DNA from: JACRCT01 sp049841135
GTDB lineage: Bacteria > Myxococcota > Myxococcia > Myxococcales > UBA5297
Length of the DNA stretch: 64,000 nucleotides
Direction of reading: 5' to 3'
Assembly: GCA_049841135.1 (NCBI GenBank)
Contig: JASGHK010000005.1
Coordinates: forward strand, 1,302,001-1,366,000
Shown here: positions 1 through 11,855 of the stretch, piece after piece
Layout: each line of letters opens with the position of its first letter
Numbering within the stretch: the stretch's first letter is position 1
The notes under the pieces: model-generated
The model's input: only the letters and a program-made list of their open reading frames with translations
What the model was told of the DNA's origin: nothing
The model's database searches: none
Position numbers and translations under genes: made by a program

Positions 1-153
1 GTGGAGACGGTGATGGGGATGCACGAGCTCAGCGAAGCGAGTGCCACCAGAAGAATCGCGCGTGCCATATCGACCTCACGAGCTGCCGCCGGCCACTTGC
101 CAGCGCCCGGGATGCCCGACCATCATCCCCCCAACTTTCAAGGGAGGACATCG

Positions 154-822
154 ATGAAGGCGAACCCGCTGACCCTGGCTCTCTTCGCTGCCGCGCTCGC
201 GCTCGTCGCGCCGCGCGTGACCTTCGCTGCGGAGCCTGCCGCCGCCGAGCCGAAGCCGGCAGCAGACACGAAGCCAGCCGAGCCTGCGCCCGCTGCCGCG
301 GATGCGAAGCCAGCCGATGTGAAGCCTGCAGCCGCAGAGGCCAAGCCCGCCGACGCCAAGCCCGCCGATGCGAAGCCTGCGGCAGCCGCCGACCCGAAGC
401 CCGCCGATGCGAAGCCCGCCGCCCCCGCCGCGAAGGTCGACGCCACGAGCCCGGTGGGCAAGTGGAAGACCGTCGATGACTCGAGCGGCAAGGCCAAGTC
501 GACCGTGGAGATCTGGGAGGAGGGCGGGAAGGTCTACGGGAAGATCACCGCGCTGCTCGACCAGCCGGCCAACGACCCCGACCCCAAGTGCACGGCCTGC
601 GAGGGCGAGGACAAGGACAAGCGGGTCATCGGCATGACCATCCTCAAGGGCCTGAAGAAGGACGGGGACGAGTGGAGCGGCGGCAAGATCCTCGATCCCG
701 ACAACGGCAAGCACTACAAGTGCTACATCGCCGTGCAGGACGGGGGAAAGAAGCTCAAGGTGCGCGGCTACGTCGGCTTCGCGCTGCTCGGCCGCACGCA
801 GTACTGGCTGCGCGAGCCGTAG
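154..822 (+). CDS. DUF2147 domain secreted protein
   Basis: 222 aa. An AGGGAGG ribosome site lies just before the ATG at 154, which decides the start over the longer open frame. Residues 1-25 form a signal peptide (hydrophobic ALALVAP run, cleavage near TFAAE). A low-complexity Ala/Lys/Pro/Asp linker of KPAD-type repeats follows to about residue 105. The last ~115 residues look like DUF2147: GKWKT, a KVYGKI strand, a C-x-x-C pair (CTAC), MTIL and WSGGKILDPDNGK. DUF2147 proteins are small exported beta-rich proteins of unknown function. The linker suggests the domain is held away from the membrane or wall. No clear operon partner. Confidence 0.85.
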   Translation: MKANPLTLALFAAALALVAPRVTFAAEPAAAEPKPAADTKPAEPAPAAADAKPADVKPAAAEAKPADAKPADAKPAAAADPKPADAKPAAPAAKVDATSPVGKWKTVDDSSGKAKSTVEIWEEGGKVYGKITALLDQPANDPDPKCTACEGEDKDKRVIGMTILKGLKKDGDEWSGGKILDPDNGKHYKCYIAVQDGGKKLKVRGYVGFALLGRTQYWLREP

Positions 823-869
823 CGGTCCTCGCCTCAAACGGCGACCCACAGCGCCGAATTGAAGATTGG

Positions 870-1622
870 ATGTCCCCCGGCTTCCTATACGCGTCCCACG
901 CGAGCCGTGCCCACGACGCGGCGTCGGTCGGCGCGGTGCTGAGGAACGCCGATCGCCGCCCACCGTGGCTGATCGTCGACCACACCGTCGGCTCGGTGAT
1001 CGTCTCGCAATGGCCCGGAAGGCTCTTCGAGGTCGAGGTCGTCGATCCGGTCGGACCGGAGGATCTCGCTGCAGTGAAGCAGCCAGGGCTGCTGCCGGGC
1101 GCCGGCTACACGCGCGCAGTGGCCGTCCGGGTGCTCGCGGAGCTGGAAGCGGCGAAGCTGTTTGGCGAGCACGGCGCCGCGGTCGTCGATGTCCTCGAGC
1201 GGGCTCGCCGGCTCTCTCTCGAGGGCGCCCAGCTTCTCGCCGACGCCGACGACCCCCGAGCCGGGCGCTGCTACTCAAACGCCTGGAATGCCTGGCTCCA
1301 GGCCGAGAAACGCGGCGACTCCATTCACGCGGGCCAGGACCACGCGAGGACCTTGGAGATTCCCGCGCGCCAGCGGGCGCCCTCGCCAATCGGCCACGGC
1401 CTGTCTGTGGTCTATCAAATCGTTCGTCACCAGGCCCAGCAGGTTGGCGGGGAGGCCGCATTGCTGATCGACGAGGACGGCGAGAGTCGCCTGGCGCCGC
1501 CTTGGGACCACGCGGCGGACGCACTGCTTCACGCCGTGATGGCACTGGGTGCGCCCAGGCTCGTGTCGCAGGACGATCGGCGCCACCTGCTCCGCGCCTG
1601 GGAGATGCTCGAGAGAGGCTGA
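870..1622 (+). CDS. hypothetical protein
   Basis: 250 aa, start ATG at 870 with only a weak purine stretch upstream. I recognise no family. The N-terminal third contains a WLIVDHTVGSVIV strand and a run of short beta segments. The middle is helical and rich in Ala/Glu. Around residue 128 there is a Cys-Tyr-Ser-Asn-Ala-Trp patch. No signal peptide or membrane segment is visible. It converges with pssA, whose repaired stop lies 2 bp downstream. It starts 47 bp after the DUF2147 gene and could be co-transcribed with it. Confidence 0.6.
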   Translation: MSPGFLYASHASRAHDAASVGAVLRNADRRPPWLIVDHTVGSVIVSQWPGRLFEVEVVDPVGPEDLAAVKQPGLLPGAGYTRAVAVRVLAELEAAKLFGEHGAAVVDVLERARRLSLEGAQLLADADDPRAGRCYSNAWNAWLQAEKRGDSIHAGQDHARTLEIPARQRAPSPIGHGLSVVYQIVRHQAQQVGGEAALLIDEDGESRLAPPWDHAADALLHAVMALGAPRLVSQDDRRHLLRAWEMLERG

Positions 1623-1624
1623 CC

Positions 1625-2418
1625 CTACTTGTCGAGGGAATGCTCGAATCTGAGGCTCTCCGCTTTCCGGAGAGGGGCCGGGGGTGATGTCCGCAGAGGA
1701 GCCGTTGCCGAGGGCCGGAGCGGCGGCGTGCCTGGGGCCCAGGTGCCCGCGCCGGTAGAGCTGCACGTAGTTGGTGGCGAGCATCACCATGTTCCAGCCG
1801 TTCCAGAGGTGCCAGGTGAGGGCGCTGGGCCTGACGAGCAGGGCGATGAACGTCGCGATGGCGACCCACAGCATGAAGCCGGGAGGGCCGCAGGCGCGGG
1901 AGCCGAACTTCGGCACCTTGAGCGTCGAGACCATCGACAGCCCGACGAACGCGGTGCCGAAGGCCACCAGCCAGAGCGGCAGGCTCTCGCGCACCATCAC
2001 CATCGACAGGATGTAGCCGCCTGCCGCCGGGATGGGGCAGCCGAGGAACGTGACCTTGGAGAAGCTCCGAGGTGGTGACGTTGAAGCGCGCCAGCCGCAG
2101 CACGCCGCACAGCGAGTAGAGGATGGCGATGGCCAGCCCGGGGATCCCCAGGTCCTTGAGCGAGCACGAGTAGATGAGGAAGGCGGGCGCGACGCCGAAG
2201 GAGATGGCGTCGGAGAGCGAGTCGAGCTCCATGCCGAACTTGCTGGTCGCGTTGAGCATCCGCGCGACCCGGCCGTCGAGCATGTCGCACAGCGCGGCCG
2301 CGAAGAGCAGGTAGCTGGAGTGCTCGAACCGGCCCTGCGCGGCGGCGACGATCCCCAGGAAGCCGAACACGATGTTCGTCAGCGTGACCGCATTGGGGAC
2401 GAGATGTTTGGCTTGCAC
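1625..2418 (-). CDS. pssA: CDP-diacylglycerol--serine O-phosphatidyltransferase (frameshifted)
   Basis: Makes phosphatidylserine from CDP-diacylglycerol and serine at the inner membrane, the first step towards phosphatidylethanolamine. The N-terminal part reads KHLVPNAVTLTNIVFGFLG and then the CDP-alcohol transferase signature DG-x2-AR-x8-G-x3-D-x3-D (DGRVAR...GMELDSLSD). The C-terminal half continues in another frame with CPIPAAGGY, WL-VAFGTAFVGL and further membrane helices. Two single-base insertions break the frame: GAAGCTC at 2061-2067 and GAGGCTC at 1652-1658. Restoring GAGCTC at both gives one 263-aa protein ending GELRFEHSLDK with a stop at 1625, 2 bp from the convergent gene. Start is the GTG at 2418, chosen because the family starts close to this point. 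Length is normal for the family. Confidence 0.85.
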
Positions 2419-2806
2419 GGCGAGCCACCATAGCAGAAGGGCTTCGGGCTGCGGGCTTCGGGTCAAGCCACCGGGCGGCGCTCGGCGCGGGCGCTGCAGC
2501 CTGGTCGTTCGCACACGCGGACCGGGCGCACTTCTCGATCTCCGCCGTCGGCGACCTCTCGGAGTGCCGGCGAGCTTGAAGAACGACCCCACCGTCCGGC
2601 GCTGATGCCACAAGCCTGGTGGCCGTCGCGCCCATCAGGTCCTTCTGTGCCGGCCCCGGACACAGGCCACCTGATTCAATAGTTGTTTCAAGACCTTGAA
2701 GGCTCAGTCTCGGACCAGACCACGGGTCATCCCCCTTCCGGGAAGCAACTTGGTACGGGCATGTGCGACAATGGAGCACCTTTCGGTTTTCCACAGGGGG
2801 AGTTCC
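2419..2806. other. intergenic region with GAAGCCC-type repeat
   Basis: No gene I can support. Positions 2440-2472 hold a copy of the GGCTTGACCCGAAGCCCGCA-type repeat (minus orientation), also seen near 4387-4452. The remainder is GC-rich without a recognisable promoter. The ribosome site for the next gene (AGGGGGAG) lies at 2794-2801. Confidence 0.5.
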
Positions 2807-3694
2807 ATGACCAAGGTCAACCGCAGCGACTTCATCGCCAGCAAGGCTGCTTCGACGATCGACCTGAAGAAACTGGGCGAGAACAAGGCCGCCCAGGAAG
2901 CGCTCGGCAAGGCCGGCATGACCGCCGCCGACGTCGCCAAGGCCGACCTGAACAAGGACGGCAAGGTCTCCGGGCAGGGCGAGCTCAACGCGCTCTTCAG
3001 CCAGGTCGACCGCTTCGACAAGAACGGCGCGGCCGCCAGCGTCAACGTCCTGGACGCCGAGGGGAACCAGACCGCTCCGGGCAAGATCCTCGAGGCGCTG
3101 GACACCACCTTCCAGTCCAAGCTGCAGGGCATCGCCGACGCCGCGGTCGATCGCGTCGCGCGCTTCGGCGAGAACTACGGCGTGCCCGGCAAGTGGGTCA
3201 CCCCGAACCCGAAGATGCCCGGCAACCGCCGCCCGGACCAGACCGAGTACTCGGCGACCGAGGGCCGCTGGAAGTGCAACTGCTTCGTGATGGACTGCCT
3301 CTACCAGGCGGGCTTCGTCCCGGCCTCCTACAAGGACGGCTGGTACCCGGTGGCGGTCGACCTGCACACCTTCGCCAAAGGCCCCAACCGCGTCTTCGAT
3401 CAGAAGGGCGCCATCGAGATGAACGCGCTCTCCTACGAGGACAAGCAGGCCCGCGTGACCGAGCTGCTCAAGCAGGCGCAGCCGGGCGACCTCATCATCG
3501 TGCGCCACCAGGGCGGCAAGGGCTCCGACGGCGGGCACTGCCGCCTGGTCGTCTCCAACAACTTCGAGAAGGACGGCACGGTCGCCTGCGCCCAGGCCTC
3601 GTCGAGCTCCGCCATCGTCCGCAACGAGACCCTGGGCAGCTTCACCGGCGAGGAGACCGTGTGGCTGCTGCGGCCCTGCCGCACGCGCGAGTAA
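2807..3694 (+). CDS. EF-hand-like / NlpC-P60-type cysteine peptidase-like protein
   Basis: 295 aa. ATG at 2807 follows a clear AGGGGGAG ribosome site. Residues ~45-60 contain DLNKDGKVSGQGEL, a dockerin/EF-hand-like calcium loop (D-x-N-x-D-G-x-V). The C-terminal half carries WKCNCFVMDCLYQAGF, where a cysteine precedes a helix as in NlpC/P60 and CHAP peptidases. PGDLIIVRHQGG and DGGHCRLVV follow, the latter supplying the likely histidine. These suggest a cell-wall or peptide amidase, but the match is by motif only. No signal peptide is visible, so it may act inside the cell or be exported by another route. A strong terminator follows at 3741. Confidence 0.6.
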   Translation: MTKVNRSDFIASKAASTIDLKKLGENKAAQEALGKAGMTAADVAKADLNKDGKVSGQGELNALFSQVDRFDKNGAAASVNVLDAEGNQTAPGKILEALDTTFQSKLQGIADAAVDRVARFGENYGVPGKWVTPNPKMPGNRRPDQTEYSATEGRWKCNCFVMDCLYQAGFVPASYKDGWYPVAVDLHTFAKGPNRVFDQKGAIEMNALSYEDKQARVTELLKQAQPGDLIIVRHQGGKGSDGGHCRLVVSNNFEKDGTVACAQASSSSAIVRNETLGSFTGEETVWLLRPCRTRE

Positions 3695-3740
3695 GGCAGG
3701 CTTCAGGCGGTAGGGGATTCGATTCGGTCCCGATGCGCTT

Positions 3741-3775
3741 CGACGCCCTCCCGCTGCGGAGGGCGTCGGCGTTTT
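3741..3775 (+). terminator. Rho-independent terminator
   Basis: An 11-bp perfect stem (CGACGCCCTCC with GGAGGGCGTCG, loop CGCTGC) is followed by GCGTTTT. It ends the transcript of the peptidase-like gene. Being a dyad, it may also serve the convergent gene at 3784-4228. Confidence 0.85.
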
Positions 3776-3783
3776 CGGGCGTG

Positions 3784-4228
3784 TTAGCGCGCGAGCAGGT
3801 GCTCCAGCCGCGCCTCGAGGTCGGCGCTGACCGCCTCCTCGACTCCGGCCGCGCCGAGCATGGCGTGGATGCCGAACGGGTGCAGGGCTTCGCGCAGCTC
3901 GTCCGTCAGCGTGACCCCCGCGTGCATCTGCCCGAGCAGGGCGATGGTGTCCCGGACGCTGCGGCGTTTCGCGGCGTGGTCCGCAGCGACGAGGTCGAGC
4001 AGTCTCGCGACGACCTCCGGAGACTCCTTTGCGGCGGCGAGAGGCTGCAGCGCCGCCCTCAGGGCCGTCGAGATCGCCGGGCGGGGCGAGCGCGACGTCG
4101 CAGAGGAGCGCGGAGCCATCGCCGGACGCCAACTGCTCGTCCGCCCAGCGCACGACCTCCTCGCCCTGCACGAGGCCAAGCCACAACGCCGAGCGGTAGT
4201 AGGTCGCGGACTCGCACAATCCATCCAT
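3784..4228 (-). CDS. hypothetical protein (frameshifted)
   Basis: About 147 aa when one extra base near 4066-4078 is removed. The N-terminal part reads MDGLCESATYYRSALWLGLV and EEVVRWADEQLAS. The C-terminal part reads LRAALQPLAAAKESPEVVARLL, RSVRDTIALLGQMHAGVTL and ends LEARLEHLLAR. All-helical, soluble, no family recognised. Start ATG at 4228 has a GAGGG ribosome site. Both halves show normal coding character in their own frames, so the break is more likely a sequence error than decay. Confidence 0.55.
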
Positions 4229-4386
4229 GAGCGCCCTCGCCGGCGAATCGTAGCTCACGTTCCCGGCGCGGCCCCATCGCCTCACCAAAGGCCGAAGCCT
4301 CGAAGGAGCGTCGCGCTCCTCCGAGGCCTCGGAGATGCCGAAGTGGCAGCTTTTGGCCTTTGGACGTTGGGCTCTGCAGTCCGGCG

Positions 4387-4452
4387 GCTTGACCCGCAGC
4401 CCGAAGCCCGCAGCCCGAAGCCCGAAGCCCGAAGCCCGCAGCCCGAAGCCCC
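4387..4452 (+). repeat. GAAGCCC/GCAGCCC tandem repeat
   Basis: After GGCTTGACC, the units GCAGCCC and GAAGCCC alternate about nine times up to the stop of the Cys-rich lipoprotein gene. The same GGCTTGACCCG-AGCCCG wording occurs inverted at 2440-2472. Shorter traces lie near 5411 (GGCTTGACCCG) and 8774-8797. It is non-coding here. Just upstream, 4304-4320 holds a small AGGAGCG-TCG-CGCTCCT hairpin. Confidence 0.75.
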
Positions 4453-4453
4453 G

Positions 4454-5362
4454 TTACGGCAGGTAGTCCATGCAGCTCAGGTCGCAGGAGACGGTCGCGG
4501 TGCCTGCGCAGTTGTTGAACTGCTTGAGCTGGGCGCCGGTCGCGGCCTGGCAGGCGTCGTAGCAGGTCTGCAGCGCGCCGGGGGCGAGGCAGTGGAAGAA
4601 GTCGTAGCCGTCGCAGTTGTCGTTGCAGGCGATGCGGTCCATGGCCACGCAGTCGTTGGGGCAGGTCGCCGGCTCGGTGCCCTCGCAGATGTTGTTGCCG
4701 CAGACGGCGGGAGGCGGGCAGTCGCCGGCGCAGGAGGCGGTGGTCTCGCCGGCCTCGCAGACGCCGTTGCCGCAGACCGCGGCCGGCTTGCAGTCGGCCG
4801 AGCAGGAAGCGGTGGTCTCGCCGGCCTCGCAGACGCCGTTGCCACAGACCGCGGCCGGCTTGCAGTCGGCCGAGCAGGAGGAGGTGGTCTCGCCCGCCTC
4901 GCAGACGCCGTTGCCACAGACCGCGGCGGGCTTGCAGTCGGCCGAGCAGGAGGAGGTGGTCTCGCCGGCTTCGCAGACGCCGTTGCCGCAGACCGCGGCC
5001 GCCTTGCAGTCGGCGGAGCAGGAAGCGGTGGTCTCACCGGACTCGCAGACGCCGTTGCCGCAGGCCGCCGCCTTGTTGTGGCAGGTGCCGACGTGCCAGA
5101 AGTCGTCGATCTCGGTGCAGGTCTGGTTCTCGGCGCAGTTGCGGTCGCTCTGACAGCCGTTCTCGCAGAGGCTCAGGACCGTGTCCTTGCAGTACTGGCC
5201 CGCGTAGCACAGCGCGCTGCCGCACTTCGTCTCGCCTTGGGGCTGGGATGTCGACGAGGCGTCGTTGCCGGTCTGGTGTTCGATCTCCACGCCCGGGCTG
5301 CCGCATCCGGCGAAGGTCAGCGTCACGGACAGCGCCACGATTCCAAGAACAAGGGAACGCAT
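4454..5362 (-). CDS. Cys-rich repeat lipoprotein
   Basis: 302 aa. Start ATG at 5362 with a GGGAGA site. A lipoprotein signal ends LTFAGC, so the mature protein is probably lipid-anchored. After a Cys-containing region (CGSALCYAGQYC, CSDRNCAENQTC-like spacing) come five near-identical 24-residue repeats of the form CGNGVCEAGETTSSCSADC, plus a divergent sixth (CGNNICEGTEPATC). The C-terminus has another Cys cluster (DRIACNDNCDGYDFFHCL). Such CGNGVCE repeats are typical of myxobacterial surface proteins and are likely disulfide-bonded. Function unknown. It is transcribed away from the kinase gene across a ~210-bp divergent region. Confidence 0.85.
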   Translation of the reverse strand: MRSLVLGIVALSVTLTFAGCGSPGVEIEHQTGNDASSTSQPQGETKCGSALCYAGQYCKDTVLSLCENGCQSDRNCAENQTCTEIDDFWHVGTCHNKAAACGNGVCESGETTASCSADCKAAAVCGNGVCEAGETTSSCSADCKPAAVCGNGVCEAGETTSSCSADCKPAAVCGNGVCEAGETTASCSADCKPAAVCGNGVCEAGETTASCAGDCPPPAVCGNNICEGTEPATCPNDCVAMDRIACNDNCDGYDFFHCLAPGALQTCYDACQAATGAQLKQFNNCAGTATVSCDLSCMDYLP

Positions 5363-5572
5363 CTCTCTCTGTCTCCCGGGCTGGGCAGCGCCAGCCACTC
5401 AAGCGGTTTGGTGGCTTGACCCGGGAGCCGGCGGCCGTGTGCAAACGGATCCCGCAACAGCGGGGCTGGGGGCGCGACGAGATCGAGACGGCTTCGGGTG
5501 ATCGCCCCGCCCGGCCCGGCGGCGCACGGTCGGTCAGTGGCGCTCCGGTCGCCGTCGTCGCAGACTGCGCGC

Positions 5573-8173
<2,601 letters not shown>

Positions 8174-8202
8174 AGACGGAGACTCCCTTCGGAAAGGCCG
8201 CC

Positions 8203-8574
8203 ATGACAGTGGGAGCAAGAGCTTGGGGGGCTCAGCGCCGGGGACAGGTGGCCGTCCTTGCGCTGGCCATTGCAGCAGCGTTGGCGCTCAGCCTCGTCTG
8301 CGACACGACTCCCGATACCGGGTATGGGGACTTCAGCCTCGGCGCCGCTGCGTTGCTGGGAGTCGTGGTTTGGCCCATTGGGTTCGCGACCATCGTGCCG
8401 CTCCCGCCTCCGATCGGGGCGGTCCTCTTGCTGTCGTACTGGCCCTTGTTCGGCTTTCTCGGATACCAATTCCTCGTTCGCCAGAAATGGGGCTACGCGG
8501 TGCCTTGCGTGCTTCTCGTGGTTCTTCCGGCGGTCCGAGCCGCGATGGTCTTCGAAGCGATGATGGGGATCTAG
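8203..8574 (+). CDS. small integral membrane protein
   Basis: 123 aa, ATG at 8203 after GGAAAGG. Three or four hydrophobic helices are visible (VAVLALAIAAALALSLV, AAALLGVVVWPIGFATIV, GAVLLLSYWPLFGFLGY, AVPCVLLVVLPAV). No family recognised. It starts 29 bp after the kinase stop, so co-transcription is likely. Confidence 0.6.
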   Translation: MTVGARAWGAQRRGQVAVLALAIAAALALSLVCDTTPDTGYGDFSLGAAALLGVVVWPIGFATIVPLPPPIGAVLLLSYWPLFGFLGYQFLVRQKWGYAVPCVLLVVLPAVRAAMVFEAMMGI

Positions 8575-8649
8575 TTGGGCGGCTTGAAGCCGCTGACTTC
8601 GTTCGCATTGCCAGCCCCGCTGCGGTCAGCACAGCGAGGTTACGAACCA

Positions 8650-8774
8650 GCTCTGGTCCGGTCGAGGTGAGCGGTCAGCTCGTCAACGGCTGCATGATGA
8701 GCGGGTCCTTCCAGGACATCAGCTGCCCGAAAGCCAATCCCTACTCGGAGTGGGTCGCCACGCGGGCGGAGTAA
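8650..8774 (+). pseudogene. C-terminal gene remnant
   Basis: A short stretch reads VEVSGQLVNGCMMSGSFQD and then CPKANPYSEWVATRAE before a stop at 8772-8774. It has protein-like composition but no start codon with a ribosome site, and no N-terminal part can be found upstream. It may be the tail of a lost exported protein. A GGCTTCGGGCTTCAGG repeat trace follows directly. Confidence 0.35.
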
Positions 8775-8826
8775 GGCTTCGGGCTTCAGGCCAGGCCGCG
8801 ACGAGGTCGTGCTCGTGCAACCGGCT

Positions 8827-11074
8827 TCAAGGCGAACGGAGGAGCTCGCAGGCCAAGTCGTTCTTGGCCTCGCACGCCTTGTGGAGGGACCGCGCGGCCT
8901 TCTCATCGTCCTTGGCCACGCCTTCGCCATGTCGATAGGCCAAACCGAGCAGCAGACAGCTCGATGCGATTCCGCCAGCGCAGGCCTTCCTGAAGAGCGG
9001 GACGGCTCGGGCCCGGTCCTTGTCGACTCCCTCCCCGTAGTAGTACGCCGCTCCGAGACTTCCGCAGCCGACCTCGTCGCCAGCGTCGCAGGCTTTGCTG
9101 GCCACCACCGCTGCCTCGGCGAGGTCCGTCGCCACGCCCTTACCCCATCGCAGCGCAAGACTCAGGTTCGCGCAGCCCCTGCGATCGCCCAGATCGCATC
9201 CTTTTCGGTGAAACACCGCCGCCTGGGCCGCGTCGCTCGAGACCCCGGAACCTCGCCCATAGGCCACCCCCAGCGAGGTACAGGCTGAGGCATCGTTGCC
9301 GTCGCACGCTCTTCGCAACGAATCCGCGCCCTTCGTCGGGTCCCTGGGAACGCTCTTCCCCTCGTTGAAGGCCCTCCCCAGACGCCTGCAGGCCTCTGCG
9401 ACGTTCGAGTCGCAAGCCTGGCGGTAGAGGCTCCACGGCCCGAGCCGTGTCGTGCGCCACGCCTCTCCCGAAGTCGTAGGCAACGCCGAGCCACGTACAC
9501 CCCGTCGCGTCCCCCGCCTCGCAACCCTTGAGGTACAGGGCTGCCGCTGCGGCCTCGTCTCTCGCCACCCCGATGCCCACGTCGTGAGCCCGGCCGAGGT
9601 CCACACACCCCCATCTCGGGTTCGTCTCGCAGGCCTTCCGGTAGACCTGCACTGCGCGCTCGACGTCCTTGTCGACGCTCTTCCCGAACTCGAGGGCGCC
9701 GCCCAGGAACCCGCACCCGAGGGCGTCTCCGGCCCCGCAGGCTCGCTCCCAGAGCGCGACCGCCTCCTCCGGATCCTGCTCCACGCCCGCGTTCTTGAGC
9801 GAGTACTTGAGCCCGAGGAAGGCGCACGAGAACGCGTCCTCCATCGCGCAGCCCGCCTCCAGGTGATGGGCCACCAGCTCGGGGTCCTTCTCGACCCCTT
9901 GCCCCCTCTCATAGGCGAGGGCCACCAGGCGGCAGCCGTGGCCATTTCCGCATTCGCAGCCCTTCTCCGCCGCGGCGAGGGTCTGCTTCGAGTCCCGATC
10001 GCCGAGGTAGCCCTTCTGGTGGGCATACGCGAGGTTCACGCAGCCCGAGCCGTCCTCCAACTCGCAGGCCATCTCGTAGAAGGCGATTGCCGCTGCGGGC
10101 GATTTCCCCACTCCGCTCCCGGTCAGGAACAGGTCTCCCAGCTCGCGGCAGTCCTTGCCCTCCCCGCCCATGCACCTCAGGAGCCGTGCGTAGACCTGCA
10201 ACCGCGACGGGCGCGCCGGATGGTCCACCTCGCCCACCGTTGGTGCCGCGGGCTCCCGCAGCGCTTCGAGGGAGGCGTCGAGCGAGGAGGCCAGCGTCGC
10301 ATCGGAGAGATCCTGCGCGACGTGAAAGAGCCCGGAGGTCAGCAGGACGACCAGCACCGTGGCGACGGTGCGGTTTGCGCGGTTGGCGTGCACCCCTCGG
10401 TAGGCCGCCGCGCGCCAGGCAGCCTGCGCCAGCTCTGCAGGCCACGCCATCCACGGAATGGCCCCGAACAGGCAGACGCCGCTGGCGTAGCCGAGCGCCC
10501 TCGTGTGGCCCGCGAGCTTGCCCCTCGCCGCGCCGAAGAGCCGGAGCAGGGCGTAGTCCACCGTGCCCAGGATCCCGAGGCGCAAGACCGCCGTCGCGAT
10601 TGCGCTCAAGGCGAGCACAGCGGCTGCGAACGCGACCGCTCGCGCCACGCCCAATGCCCCCAGGCCACTCCTTTGCCGCAGCAGGAGGCTCGCAGCCTCG
10701 GCCAGCCGCGGTGTCAGCGGCAACAGGCACCTGAGGAGGTAGCAGATGAGCGCAAACCGCAGGGGCGCGGCGATCCTCCCGTTGGCGGGCGGGAGCATGC
10801 CGAAGAAGGAGAACGGCCGCACGAGGAGGCGCCCCAGCGTGACGAAGAAGTTCGCGGCTCCCCCGGCACCGAAGCCCACCTCCCAGGGGACCTCACGCAG
10901 TGCAGTGCCCGTTCTCGCCAGACACTCGGGGCAGAGGCTCTTGCCGTCCCGGTTCCGGCGCAGCGTCGCTGGCCGGACGAAGGCGCCACAGCGCTCGCAA
11001 GGCGCGGTCGGCGTCCTGGGCGCGGGAAGCGGCGCGCCCCCGGGCGGCGCTGGGTCCTTGGAGGGGGCCGTCAC
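8827..11074 (-). CDS. Sel1-repeat membrane protein (frameshifted)
   Basis: 748 aa when GAGGCTC at 9427-9433 is restored to GAGCTC. The N-terminus has a C-x2-C...C-x2-C zinc ribbon (CERCGAF...CPECLART). A Yip1-like membrane region follows (FFVTLGRLLVRPFSFFGMLPP, then several helices to about residue 250). After that comes a long string of Sel1-type repeats of about 36 residues, each with the pattern A-x-x-Y/L-x-KACxxGxxxGCxxLGxxYxxGxGVxKD. Sel1 repeats are protein-binding solenoids. Start is a GTG that overlaps the stop of the upstream gene (GTGA), so translation is coupled. Partner and role unknown. Confidence 0.8.
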
Positions 11075-11827
11075 AACTCGCCCTCGAGGTCAGCCGTGGA
11101 GCACTTCGTCCAGGCTTCGGCGGTCGCGTCCTCCACCACTGCGTCCGGGTGCTGGCGCGAATCGAGGAACTGCGAGAACGAGACGCGCTTGGCGAGGCTC
11201 TCGAAGACGCATTTGCAGTGAGGAGCGCGCGCGCGGTCGGCGATCTCCTCCCTGCACGCCTCCGTCGCTTTCTCGAGGGCTGGGGCTGGCCACTCGGTAC
11301 GAGCTTCCGGAGAGCACCTTCGCACATTCGAGGAAGAGGCCCCGGGTCTGCTTGCCGGGGAGCAGCGCCATGCTCAGTGGATCGAGCCCTTCCTTGGCCT
11401 GCATCCCGAGCTTCAGGGTATCGACCCAGTGGACGCGCGACCCGGTCGCCTGGATCAAGCACTCGCACAACTCTGGCGGCTGGGCCTTCGCACAGCCCGC
11501 CATGGCGGCCTGGGCGACGATGGGGGGCCATTCGCCTGCGGGCGTCGGTCTGCCGCAGGCTTCCAGGTGCGCCACCATCCACGGCTCTAGTCCTCGGGCG
11601 GCCGAATACTCCCATCGACGGAGTTCCGACCATCGTTCCTCGCGCTCCATGCGTTCGGCGACGCACTTGCAGATCTCGGGGGAGAGCAAAGGTGCACACC
11701 GCGCGACAAAACCTGGCCGAAGGAATCCTCCCAAGGTCGGCACGCGAGGACGGCCACCCATGAAGAAGACGCTGGCGGCCAGCCCGAACCAAAGTGCCAG
11801 CAGCACGACTTTTGCCGCTCTCCACAT
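11071..11827 (-). CDS. hypothetical membrane-anchored Cys-containing protein (frameshifted)
   Basis: 251 aa when GAGCTTC at 11301-11307 is restored to GAGCTC. ATG at 11827 with GGGAGG upstream. One N-terminal membrane helix (AAKVVLLALWFGLAASVFF). The soluble part has spaced Cys pairs: ICKCVAERM, LCECLIQATG, and CKCVFESLAKRVSF near the end. These CxCxxE/R units look like three copies of one short repeat. The stop overlaps the start of the Sel1 gene, so the two proteins are probably made together and may interact. Confidence 0.65.
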
Positions 11828-11855
11828 GTCCTGTCGCGCGCCTCCCGGCTGCCCC

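Noticed and set aside
1656..1674. CTCTCCG-CTTTC-CGGAGAG hairpin taken at first as a terminator between convergent genes
   Set aside because: The repaired pssA frame runs through it and stops at 1625, so it is coding, and there is no T tract.
2440..2640. Minus-strand frame reading LMGATATRLVASAPDGGVVL and CARSACANDQ
   Set aside because: No ribosome site, no family resemblance, overlaps a dispersed repeat; not supported as a gene.
4690..5065. Tandem ~72-bp repeats that could suggest a CRISPR-like array
   Set aside because: The period is exactly 24 codons and the units code CGNGVCEAGE modules of a lipoprotein; there are no unique spacers.
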